NCBI GenBank assembly: GCA_003573635.1 | Contig: QUTJ01031750.1 | Span: 1-16,768, forward strand | DNA: 16,768 nucleotides | Source: Goniomonas avonlea | Taxonomy: Eukaryota > Cryptophyceae > Goniomonadida > Goniomonadaceae | Direction: 5' to 3' | In this document: in pieces, positions 7,844-16,768 of the stretch | How the letters are laid out: every line of letters starts with the position of its first letter | Position numbering within the stretch: the stretch's first letter is position 1 | Notes under the pieces: generated by a model | What the model was told of the DNA's origin: nothing | What the model saw: the letters and a program-made list of their open reading frames with translations, nothing else | Databases searched by the model: none | Program-made: the position numbers and the translations under genes

Positions 7844-10800
7844 CTAGTTTGCAGCCCTCTCTTGCTGGAGTGAAAGTGCCACTGTCCTGCTGGATCGATC
7901 CTGGTGGTAGGTTCCGACGAGGCAGCCACTTTGGCAATACATTTCTGGACGAAGCGAGACGACCAAAAACTGGACCGACTGCTGAGACGCGACATCTGCA
8001 ACGGTTGGTTTGTGTGAAAGATGACCATGCGAAGAGATGTGAATCAACTTTGGAAGATGCAAGTGATCACATTTCACGAGGGTGCACCACACAACACAGT
8101 CGGCACCTTTGATGTATCGACCAACGCGCTGCGTGGTGTGCGTGTCAAGACTTGCGTCAATTTCGTCTGTGGAGTGTGAGAGTCAGGCCACAAGCACGTC
8201 GCTGTCCTCACCGAAGAAAAATATTGGGTTCCAGAAAGTTCGTTGCAGACTGTGAAATGCGTCTGTGAGTCTGGTTATTCTCCAAGCGGCTTGCGCGTAC
8301 CTCAGTGCCAGAGCAAGTACAACCAAACTCTGCTGACCCCCGCTGAGCTGTGGAAAAGAACACCACATCCCATTGCTCGGGCGCACATGGATCAGGACTC
8401 CGTCGTCCATACTGGCACAGTCCGAGGAGTTAAAGTGCAGATACGCGTCGCCGTGCACGCTGAGGTCTTTGAAGATGCTGGAGAGGTTGTTGCTGATCTC
8501 CTGCCCGTATCGGTAAGCAGCCGGGAGCCGCCTCCAGTGAAACTGCAACTTACTGTAATCAGAGTCGAGAATTTGCTGAAACGCTGCTCCTCCAGATCCT
8601 GTTGCTCAGCTCGGTCCTTGTTTAATTCTGCCTACGATAGTGCATTAGAGCATGGGAACAGCACGATCAGCAAAAACAGACCGTCGCCTCGACAATGCGT
8701 GCTTTTGCCAACTCCACCAGCCGCTGCGTACGAAAAGTTAAGAAGTCGGTGGCAAACGCACAATGGTCTGGGGCACCCACCGCTAGAGCGAGATCATTTT
8801 CGAGCGCCTTGATGTCGATCCCCCCGCGAGATTGGTCTGCGATTCCCAAAGCAGTCTCCACCTCTGGTGGGGAGTTCAACAGATTGCACGCGATGTCGCA
8901 ATGGCACCTTGTTTCCAAACTCGCAGAGTTTCCTCAACGTTCCCCTCATCCTGAATGAATAAGCGGTGCACCTCAGCCAGATCGGCTTCCCCAGCGCTGG
9001 CATCATCAACATGGATGTTCGAGACCGTAAGCTGTAAACACCGCAGGTCAGCAATCTTTTACTATGATTCCAATCTGCGTTGCAGAGACACACCCGCTGT
9101 TCGACTTGTTGCAGGTCCCCGTTTAGGATTTGTTGCCTCCTGATTGTTTCCTGAAGCTCAGTTTCCACCAAAATCTTTGCTCGACGTGCCACTTTCACTG
9201 CCTTGTGCCCTCCAACCAGCTGTGTTATCGATGAGAACTTGATCAACACAACAAACACGAACCTTCTTGTCATATTCTGACACAGCGGTCTCTGCCTCAG
9301 CGCGCTTTATCTCTGCGGTCTCGGCCTCCTGCTTTAGCATGGTGCACCTAAAATGGCACCCCATTGAGTAAGGCAGCCATTGCTTGACATTAACATACGT
9401 TTTTTGATCCAACTCCCTCTGGTTTTGCAGCGCTTCGAACTGCCAAGGACTGTCAATCGAGGTGCGGCAAGGGAGAATCGATACCTTGGCGAGGCTGGCC
9501 CCGCGTTTGATGGTCGTAGCATTGATTTGTGCATGTTTTGAAGCCAGGAGCTTGGGTAATCTTGCCACCTGTTGGGGTTGAGGATGGATAGCGGTGATGG
9601 CCTGTCACCTCAATCTTAAGAAGGCGGTGCCGCTGAAGAGTAACTTTCAGAGTGGCCGCTATTGTCTCCAGCTTGTCAGACTTTCGAGCTCCTCCCAATA
9701 TCTTGAGAGCTCTCTCCTTGCGAGCTCGAAGGGTTTCATGAAGTCTGCATACGGCGATCAAAAATTGCGGCTGGGAGATGGGCTCACCCTCGATCTTCGG
9801 CAGTAATCATCTCTAGTGGCGCAGAGTCCATTTTCTCGACCAGGGCACGAGTTCGCTTCAGTTTGCGTTGAAGCAACTCTGTGGCCGACTTCAATCGGTC
9901 CAAGGCTAGATCAGAGCAATGGGTCGAACGCAAGAGCTGGAACTCGGAATCCAAACTGCCACGAGTCGCTGTAAGTCCCAACGAGAAGGCCTTCAAGCCA
10001 TTTTATACACCTGTCGACCTCAGTGACGACCTCGGAGAGCTGGAGATTCAGCTGCTGCTCTATTTCTTTGGCCTGCAACCAAAACGTTGAATTCTCGAGG
10101 AGTGCAAGTTCACTTGCCTGCCTCGCAGTACGGGAGAGTGCTTCGAGCTCTTTGGACAGTGCCTCATGTTTGTGCTTATTGTCGGGTATGTCCGTTGCAC
10201 CTCCGACCGTCAGCGCCGCAACCCGAGAAAAATTATGCGTTGGCCCCCGTCCAATAACCTCCCCGAAGGCGAGGAAAAGCTCTCCTGCAGAGAGCTCACA
10301 ATTCCACAACGGTGCAAACAGGTTCCTACCGGCGGCAGTCACAACATTTGGTCTCTCGAACAAGGGGAGCCTGGAGGCGAGCTCCATAATTCGGTGTGCG
10401 TGAGATCGGTCAGGAACAACCAACCAGGATCTGCGATAGTATCATCGGAGTCGAGTCGAGTCCACAACACTTACCGCAAGCGGATCGCGAGCAGATGACG
10501 AGCCCACGAGACTCCACTTTTCAACAAACCGTGGAGTGGTACCGCACCATGTTGATCTCCAAAATGCCACTCACCAGGTCGCTTTGCTGTGATCTCATCG
10601 ATAATGACGGCGGTTACCACCCCGAGCTTTCGACGCTGCAGATGACGAGCCCAGGTAAGTTTTTGTTAGCTCCACGATGTCGTGTACCTTGAAATGGTCA
10701 ACAACATTCAGTCCTACCGAGATGTGTCAGCTGTTGGTGTTCCGAGGGATGCAGCAAGCACCTAGTTTCCTTGTTTGAACGATAATGCAGTCCAGCAGTC

Positions 10801-13415
10801 GCAGATGTGCCTGTGGAAATGTTGTTGTGTGCCAACTCTGTAATTCGATTCTTACGAGAACAGTGTTGACGGCGGTGTGTTTGCTGCGGTCCTCCAGAGT
10901 CACAAAATCCTTCAGAATCCCATGGACACCTTGGCCGTGGACCTTTTGCAGATCCTTGACTGCAACTTGCAGATGACTCTGAAGCGCAGTTGCGTTTGAC
11001 TGTACTCGCACTTGCTGGAATGATCCTTCGACGACTTTGAGTCGTGCTGCCGTGCGTGTGAACAAGTGATATCACATGCAGGGTTACTCACTTTCAATTC
11101 CACTTCTGTGGGAGATGGCCCCCTGAAGCTCTCGCTCGACCCTTAGCTTGAAACGTTGCTTTTGAGCGATGTTGTCGGCCATTAACGTTTGGCGCGTGCG
11201 CAGCTGCTGAAGCTCGTCTAGCTGCGCGCACTATTACGATGTACGGTCCTGCATTCGTAAAACAATTGTTCTCAAACAAGTAAGAATGCAGCCAAACATT
11301 TTTTTCGAGTTCCCGCTCTAACGGCTCCATTTCGTGTGCAGCCTGCTGTCGTTGGTGCTGCGCGTCGGACGCCGCGGCATCGACCCGTCGAAGCCTGGCG
11401 AAGCTCAGAATGTGAGTAGCTCGTTGCGGGAGCTCGAATGCAAGTGTACCTTGAATCCAACGCGAGGTACCCAGCCGCATCAATGCTGAAAAGCGTTTCT
11501 TGGGCCTCATGGAGTTGCTGCTTCTCTCCCGTCGTGAGTTGTGCCTCGAGTTTGGACTGTCAGACCATTCAGCTGGGAACTCTCAAGAGTTTTGTTGTTG
11601 CTGCACCTGTTGATCCGTTGCTAGCTTCAAGGATCGCTCTTGCGTTGCAACCTCCTTTTGTACTTTCTTTGCTTCTTTCTGTCGTGTCGTTAGCCAATCG
11701 GATGGACCTAACGACAGACCACCTGCAACTTGTGCTCACGTTTCTGTGGGGGTCCATCAGTTTCACGAACAACGAATCAGCTCCAACGCACCACGAGATC
11801 CAGTTTTGCGTTTTCAAAGCGCTGGAGTTCGGCCTCAGCCTGTTTCTCGGCTTTGCGCAAGGCTTTCAGCATCACCTGCAGGGCTGTGAGCAGTTGCCGA
11901 GGAACTTCAGGAGCTCACTTCGCACTGGGCAAGAGACAGACACAGTTTTTCTTTGTGTTTCGCTTTGGAAACTGCTTCCGCCTGGGTTATGTCAGATGAT
12001 GAACTCTCGGTCTGAGAAATTGCACATGCCTTGCACTTTTTAAGTTGTGCTCCCGCTTCAGACATTGCCGCCTGGAGATTTTCTATCGCTGCGATCGCCT
12101 GCTTGGAACAGTGGTGAGAACAAGATTGTGCGGAGGAACAACCTGGCAAACCGCTGATTCGGAAGCAGCATCACGGAGTTCCAGCTCCTTTAGATCCGAA
12201 GTCACTTGCCCCAACCGCAGCAAGAGCACCTCCTTCTCCTTTCGTGACACCTGGCAGAGGCGTCACCAACGGCCAGCCGATTAATGGCAGACCCAAAACT
12301 GTAGTTCGTCAGCATGTTGCTTTTGTTCGAGGTAGCTGTGATGAGGCATGTGAGTGACAGCACTTCGAACATGGTGGCCCTGACACACATTGTCAACTTT
12401 TTCACGTGGGGAGCCAGCTCCTCGCGTCTCTCCTTCAGTTCGTCCAGAGCGGTGGTAACTGCTCTGAGGGTTTCCGAATCGTCAATAATCCGATCCTTGA
12501 CCTGTTTAATCTGAAAAGCAGTTAGATACAGAGCCATTGGTTGAATGCACCTTGTCACGCAGGTGTGCTGTGCCGATCAAGCGCTCTGCCGAAATGTTAG
12601 AACCTCGCTCCATCATCGTCGCGTACCTAGGTAATCCAATAGCTCTTTGGGGCCTTGGGCGAGAGCTACTGTTCGATTTTGCATCACTACAAACCTATCT
12701 ATGTCCTGTCAGTTGCAGCAGTCCACCAAGCAAGAGCAAGAAACCGCTCACCCGTGAATTGGAGATCGAGGCCGTGGTCAGCAAATGACCGAAAAAGTCC
12801 GTCTCGACCAATGGTCTTGTTCGAAGCACCATTTTCAGAGACAAAATACTGCGGTGAGCGCCCTTGACGGCATTGTTTCTCGACAGACCAGGTTGAGCGT
12901 TGGTGCTGCTGCCGTTGCTCCAGCAGAAAGTTGAGACGAACAGAAACAAACTGCTCCTCGACCGGTAGCAAATCATTGATAAACTCATCGTTGTTGTTTG
13001 CTCGGAGCCGCTTTAAATCTGACCCAATTACCCATCTGTCCAGCACCATTAGCTCGAACCAGCACCTCATCCCACGCACAAGACCGCATCCAGAATGCTG
13101 CTTTTTCCAGAACCGTTGCTCCCAACTATCGCAGTGAATTTGTCTAAGAACGGCCCAATCTGAAAGAAAAGTTTATTGAGGAATCACTGTGGCGAAGAGT
13201 TCGAAAGTCACCTGTTCCTGGTCCCGATAGCTTTTGAATCCTCGCACATCAATGGTGTTCAGGACCATTTGGGTTCCAACATGAGATGAAACCCCGGCCT
13301 GAGTCTGCACATCCTCTTGCAGAAATCTTGCTCTTCCCTTCTTCCCCTCTGCTGTATCGGCGTCAACCTCTTGTGCACGCTTGTGCCCACTCAAACAAGG
13401 TTGCTCAGCCAGCAT
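7844..13415 (-). CDS. SMC-family chromosome ATPase, SMC4-like but divergent (~33 exons, ~1,250 aa)
   Basis: Exons on the minus strand, all with matching phases: 13415–13212, 13159–13076, 13010–12752, 12698–12627, 12585–12551, 12510–12389, 12335–12293, 12250–12143, 12098–11919, 11875–11795, 11678–11607, 11556–11471, 11394–11298, 11221–11092, 11046–10856, 10810–10718, 10635–10575, 10511–10475, 10430–10011, 9955–9788, 9744–9609, 9568–9485, 9439–9399, 9347–9263, 9219–9094, 9031–8908, 8863–8781, 8723–8682, 8631–8554, 8500–8301, 8249–8212, 8166–8122, 7995–7844. N-head: FKSYRDQEQIGPF, Walker A GSNGSGKSS (residues 81–89), Q-loop DRFVVMQN, then LLDYLERLIGT as in SMC4. Two Glu/Lys/Gln-rich coils flank a hinge (GVHGILKDF, LDCIIV, LGVVTAVIIDE). 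C-head: LSGGQQSLVVLALAL, Walker B/D-loop NPIFFFDEIDASLD, then VQFLVVSLRPEM; stop TAG at 7846–7844. SMC proteins dimerise at the hinge and clamp or extrude DNA loops in condensin, cohesin or SMC5/6. Start may be 13415 or 13267. Weak points are exons 16–18 and an in-frame TGA at 10729–10727. Confidence 0.9.
10491..10653. repeat. 16-bp direct repeat in the SMC hinge exons/introns
   Basis: GCAGATGACGAGCCCA occurs at 10491–10506 and again at 10638–10653 (147 bp apart). On the gene's strand both read TGGGCTCGTCATCTGC. One copy ends in the acceptor of hinge exon 17; the other lies within the small exon 18 that I infer. This is the part of the gene where the exon model is weakest. Confidence 0.75.
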
Positions 13416-14063
13416 GGAAGAACTTTTCTGGCGGGAGCCAGATCAGATTGTTATTGAAACCCAATCTCAGAGATGGCCTTGCTAGCTGGTCTACCTACTT
13501 GTCCACAAAGAGACTATCGTAGATACACATCAATCGTTAGTCTACCGGTTACCGTCGACGCCCTCTTTGGAGGCCTTGGCCCGCTTTGCGCATTCACTGC
13601 TCTGGTGCACAAAGCCGAGATCGGTACATGGACCGACAGGATATCGCAGACCAGATTTTTGTCGATTCCATGATCTCGACGCTGTACTTTGAACTCCACG
13701 GTCTGGAATTGGTTTTGATATATGCAGGCTGAAAATTCGGTCATTAGTAGGTTGAGTTCCAGTCCAAGCATGAACATGCTTTACTTTGCTGCTTGCTAAG
13801 CGCGCCCTCCTATTTCATCTGCAGCTCTCGCCCTCTCTCTCTCTCTCACGCACGCACTCTCACACAACACCTACACCACACCAATTGATTTTCGGTGGTG
13901 AAACCTGTTGTGCTCAAAACGCGATCCGTTATTCCCATCGTATTGATCAAAAGTTCACATCAACAATGATTCCAGGCAAGTTCACCGGGAATGAAACACA
14001 GGGGGCGCCAGACAATCAACCCACCCCTCGTGCTGGAAGCCAACCAAAACTCACGAGGGGGAC
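13416..14063. other. Intergenic region upstream of the SMC gene (no firm gene)
   Basis: 648 bp lie between the SMC start (minus, 13415) and the stop of the canopy-like gene (minus, 14064). It should hold the SMC promoter/5' UTR and the canopy-like 3' UTR. A CT/CA-rich run is at about 13825–13880. On the minus strand around 13555–13605 a short frame, SSECAKRAKASKEGVD, is bounded by an AG upstream and GTAACC downstream. It could be an upstream exon of the SMC gene, but its phase does not join the first certain exon, so I do not call it. Open frames on the plus strand here have no recognisable content. Confidence 0.45.
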
Positions 14064-14922
14064 TCATGCAGTCTCGATCTCGGAGCTGCTGCACAGATCT
14101 GTATCTTCAACGCAAACCTGCAGCGAGAGTCAACGTAACGACCAAGCTGCGGAAACCAGCCAAACCTGTTCGACAGCATCGCTGGATTTGGCAGCCAATA
14201 CTCGTAGGACGACATCTTCGTGGTCTTCGAAGAGCTCCTCGCAGACCTGGAACACCGAGTCCGGATCGTCATCGTATCGGTTGTAGACGTCAGGGCAGAG
14301 AGTTTCCAAGTGCTCGAATACGTCAAGAGGCTTCAGTTTGTCTGTATACTTCTTGGACCGGCGCAACACATACTGCGCGTCACGCATGACCCGCTGGCAA
14401 GCTTGGCACTTGGCGACCTTGACCTTTGGCTTGGCACCGACAACACCAGCTGGGGGCAAACGGCCGCACTCAGAAGCCAAGGTTGAGCAAACTTCTCTGG
14501 TCCGTTGCGGCACTCTTGTCGCCTTCATGGATGTACCAACAATTTCGCTGACACTCAAAAATTTACCAACAATCTCTCGCTTGTGCACGTCCATCACCTT
14601 TTTGCAGCCTGGAAAAAAAGTCAGTGGCGTGGCAGCTAGACTTGAACATACCCTGCTGAATGTATGACGCAAAAGTTGTGATTCGAGTCGACTTGCAGAA
14701 CCCTTGAAGATAGTCTTCGATGTCCTGATTGTACGTGATGGTGGGCGGCGCGTCCGACTTGCGCTCACTCTTCCCATCCTGGGCTTGCCTCCTCACCACC
14801 TCTTCCCAACCATCATGGAACTTCTCTACCAACGTGCGGCATGCATCGCACTCAGGAGTGGGTGAGTAACTTGCAGCACAGATCGCCAGCACTAGCGCTA
14901 AGCACAACAACCGACCCAGCAT
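14064..14922 (-). CDS. Secreted/ER protein with two tandem canopy/saposin-like six-cysteine modules (255 aa)
   Basis: Three exons on the minus strand: 14922–14652, 14608–14166 and 14117–14064 (TGA at 14066–14064); phases 1 and 0 join. Residues 1–17 are a signal peptide (MLGRLLCLALVLAICAA). Module 1: CDAC (25–28), LQGFC, GC (92), REVC (131) and SEC (138). Module 2: CQAC (158–161), LETLC, VFQVCEELFEDHED, then across the last intron EQVCVEDTDLC. Both share the spacing C-x2-C…C…C…C-x(6–7)-C. Module 2 resembles the canopy (CNPY, DUF3456)/saposin-B-like fold, notably CeelfEdhEd and vCvedTdLC. CNPY proteins act in the ER as co-chaperones or receptor-maturation factors; saposins bind lipids. No C-terminal KDEL-type signal is present (ends SSEIETA), so it may be secreted or held by a partner. 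I chose the ATG at 14922 because it starts a clean signal peptide; the frame is open upstream but has no better start. The last exon is short, but its Cys pattern supports it. Confidence 0.8.
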
Positions 14923-15264
14923 CGTCGAACACCGGCCGGACTGCCACGTCACCCATATATTTGTGGCCGTCGATAACTGTCCGGTACCTGACGGACAGTC
15001 ACGAAACACCACCACTCAGATGAGGCTGAGATACACTGATCATTTGGCGACGATTTTAGATGAACAGTCGAAAAAATATTAATATTATTGTATCATCACT
15101 TATCTAACCGCAAGGGAGATTTGTTTCTACTGATTTTCTTTTTAAACTTTGTGTTGTGGATCAACATTCGGGGCCCGGTCGGTGATATCATTCAGTTGAG
15201 ATTGGGTGCAAACCACGAAACGTCAAGACTTCTTGGTGCCAAGCAGCCAAGTTGGTAGAGAAGG
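14923..15264. promoter_or_regulatory. Head-to-head intergenic spacer (putative bidirectional promoter)
   Basis: 342 bp separate the ATG of the canopy-like gene (minus) from the ATG of the metallo-hydrolase gene (plus, 15265). An AT-rich core at about 15060–15105 (AAAAAATATTAATATTATTG) stands out from the flanks and could be a nucleosome-free core promoter. No TATA or initiator element can be assigned with certainty. Confidence 0.45.
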
Positions 15265-16671
15265 ATGCAGTCACGAAGTTTTCCCAGCACTCCAACGAAC
15301 GCAAAGCAGCCGTACCCGTTGCCATCAACGCCTCAAGGTTTGAAGTATGGTCGTTCCCTTGGGTCACAACAGTCATTCGGACTTCTGGCTCAACCCAAGC
15401 CGACGGCCTCACTTGCAACCGCCAAATCCTTCCAGACTCCGGGAACCCCAAAACGATCGCACTCTCCGTCACCAGCGCCCAAACCCGCGTCACCCCAGAG
15501 CAAGGGATCCGTAACAGAACTGGAGAAACTTTCCAAGCTTCTCGCGAACTGCTCCGCCCGTGGGCCTTCGTTGGGAAAACCATCGCCGAAACAACTGTCA
15601 CCCCTCGTGACGCTGGTCAGTGCACAGAATCCAGGAGAATTAACGTGTGGGGGAACAAACACCTATTTTGTTGGTGCGAAATCCGAAAAGATTCTCGTGG
15701 ATACGGGGGAGGGCAAAGCCGCTTATGCCGAGTACCTTGATGACTTGGTTGCCAGTGGTGTTGTGGTTGTTTATGTCGCACTGACGCATGGGCACGACCA
15801 TGTCGCCGGTGGGCTTGCTGATGTTAGAAAGCGATGGCCCGACGTCAAGGTATACTTGCGGCTTGTCGGGCTTCCTCTTGTGACCTGTCTCTCGCAGGTC
15901 CTCAAGGCCCCTGGCGGAGATGAGGTACCATTCAAGTTCGAGGAGGTTGCCGATGGTGAAAGCATATCAGTTCCGGGAGTCACACTCATCGCACGACATT
16001 CTCCTGGACACTCACCTGATCACTGTTGCTGGTGAGTTTGATTTTTTCTCTTGTTGTTTTCTCAGAGTTGCAGGTGGCTCCAGGAAGATCGAGCATGGTT
16101 CACAGGCGACTGCGTGCGCGGCGGCTCGACCACCACTTTTTGCGACCTCGATGCACAGCTCAAGAGGTGTGTCCTGTGCTTCTTCTCTGGTAAACGCGCA
16201 TCCAACACTGCACAGTCTTGCTGGCCTGATCAAGATGGACGCGCTCAAGCTGTACCCATGTCACGGGCGTTCTTTCGAAGGTGGAGGCACAGTGAGGGGG
16301 TATCTGGAACAAATGCTATCCCAGAGGCGCCAGATGTCTGCGGACATCGTCTCAGAACTGTTGGTCCACCAGGAACTATGCATTGAAATGCGGCAGTCCG
16401 GCCAGCCCGTCACGGTTGACTGGGTACGCGAATTTTGTGTCCCCGCTTGCATCCGCGATTTCCACGCTTGATCCAACCGAACACTAGTTCAGCTCTCACC
16501 ACCATATCAGTTACATCGCAGAGGTCTTTGTGACCTAATCTCTAACTTCCTGACAGCTCCTCGACAAGATATGTAAAGAACTGGCCCGCGTTAATCCGAA
16601 ACTAGCACGACAAAACCTGATGATGCACTTGAAGTGGCTGGAGGAGAAGGGGAGGCTGGAGTGTCTGGGAG
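15265..16671 (+). CDS. LACTB2-like metallo-beta-lactamase-fold hydrolase (partial, last exon beyond right edge)
   Basis: Exons: 15265–15849, 15898–16031, 16074–16166, 16216–16423 and 16557–16671 (ends phase 1 at a GTCAGT donor). About 378 codons are present and only a short tail should be missing. Residues 1–~115 are a Ser/Pro/Thr-rich extension absent from human LACTB2 (288 aa). The fold then begins: VSAQNPGELTCGGTNTYFVG, KILVDTGE, the metal motif ALTHGHDHVAGG (174–183), SVPGVTLIARHSPGHSPDH, FTGDCVRGGSTT and LYPCHG, then the C-terminal winged-helix region LARQNLMMHLKWLEEKGRL. The order and the DH…FTGDC spacing match LACTB2 residue for residue. LACTB2 is a mitochondrial single-strand endoribonuclease; the same family includes glyoxalase-II-like hydrolases. 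Odd points: HxHxDH lacks one residue (HGHDH), and the first intron (48 nt) has no stop and keeps the frame, so its removal is not forced. The C-terminal helices argue for LACTB2 over other family members. Confidence 0.88.
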
Positions 16672-16768
16672 GTCAGTCGTTTTACTCTGCTGTGCAGTGT
16701 CATGGGCACTGTCACGTGCGCCATAATCATTCACCGCCTCTCGCCCTGTCTCTGTCCCCTGTCTCCGT
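16672..16768 (+). other. Start of last visible intron of the LACTB2-like gene
   Basis: After the GTCAGT donor at 16672 the sequence becomes CT-rich (about 16735–16768) and no coding frame fits the expected short C-terminus of the family. The terminal exon is presumably just outside the window. Confidence 0.5.

Noticed and set aside
7477-8028. Open frame of 183 codons on the minus strand across the TRIM/SMC 3' ends
   Set aside because: It overlaps the last SMC exon in a different frame and the TRIM end antisense. The SMC frame there (VQFLVVSLRPEM) is clearly the coding one.
8243-8812. 189-codon plus-strand frame
   Set aside because: It lies opposite the SMC exons carrying LSGGQQS and the C-terminal coil; it is antisense with no recognisable content.
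11438-12043. 201-codon plus-strand frame
   Set aside because: It is antisense to phase-matched SMC coiled-coil exons. Its Ser/Leu/Cys-rich composition is typical of the reverse of Glu/Gln/Lys-rich coils.
13267-13415. Calling the SMC start firmly at the inner ATG (13267)
   Set aside because: MVLNTIDVRGFKSY looks like a typical SMC start, but the frame stays open to an ATG at 13415 and SMC4 proteins often have N-terminal tails. Both are left possible.
13786-14286. 166-codon plus-strand frame upstream of and over the canopy-like gene
   Set aside because: It begins in a CT/CA repeat and then runs antisense to the canopy-like exons; Ser/Thr/Gln-rich with no domain.
1-16768. Prokaryotic reading: operons, CRISPR arrays, insertion sequences, tRNA or rRNA genes
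   Set aside because: No spaced direct-repeat array, transposase, cloverleaf or rRNA segment was seen. All genes have spliceosomal introns.

Overview
The window is nuclear DNA from a eukaryote, most likely a free-living protist. Every gene that can be recognised is broken by GT–AG introns. Coding frames resume across these introns with matching phases, and there are no operons or Shine–Dalgarno sites. The gene set (cyclic-nucleotide phosphodiesterase, RING/B-box TRIM-like protein, SMC ATPase, canopy/saposin-like ER protein, LACTB2-type metallo-beta-lactamase) is purely eukaryotic. The exact lineage cannot be named from the sequence. Splice donors are often non-standard after GT (GTGCGT, GTACGC, GTGTGT, GTTTGG).

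Layout, left to right. (1) 276–1296, minus: the 5' part of a class I cyclic-nucleotide phosphodiesterase gene. Its catalytic core runs off the left edge. (2) 1584–7680, plus: a 14-exon TRIM-like gene made of an N-terminal Cys/His knuckle, a Ser/Pro-rich linker with a repeated basic motif, RING, B-box 1, B-box 2 and a coiled coil. Genes 1 and 2 are head-to-head over about 290 bp. (3) 7844–13415, minus: a complete SMC-family ATPase of about 1,250 residues in roughly 33 small exons, convergent with the TRIM gene. (4) 14064–14922, minus: a secreted/ER protein with two tandem six-cysteine canopy/saposin-like modules. (5) 15265 to beyond the right edge, plus: a LACTB2-like metallo-beta-lactamase-fold hydrolase, head-to-head with gene 4 over about 340 bp.

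The TRIM gene has mostly long introns (about 100–640 nt) holding minisatellites, purine/pyrimidine tracts and a telomere-like repeat. The SMC, canopy and metallo-hydrolase genes have mostly very short introns (about 40–60 nt). The five genes are unrelated neighbours and not a pathway; only the two divergent spacers suggest shared promoters.

The points most worth checking are: an SMC with an SMC4-like N-lobe and an SMC2/SMC3-type signature; an in-frame TGA in its hinge; a one-residue deletion in the HxHxDH metal motif of the hydrolase; the duplicated canopy module; a repeated basic motif plus zinc knuckle ahead of the RING; and a duplicated splice acceptor that would truncate the TRIM protein just after the RING. 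All exon models come from reading frames by eye and have not been tested against transcripts.
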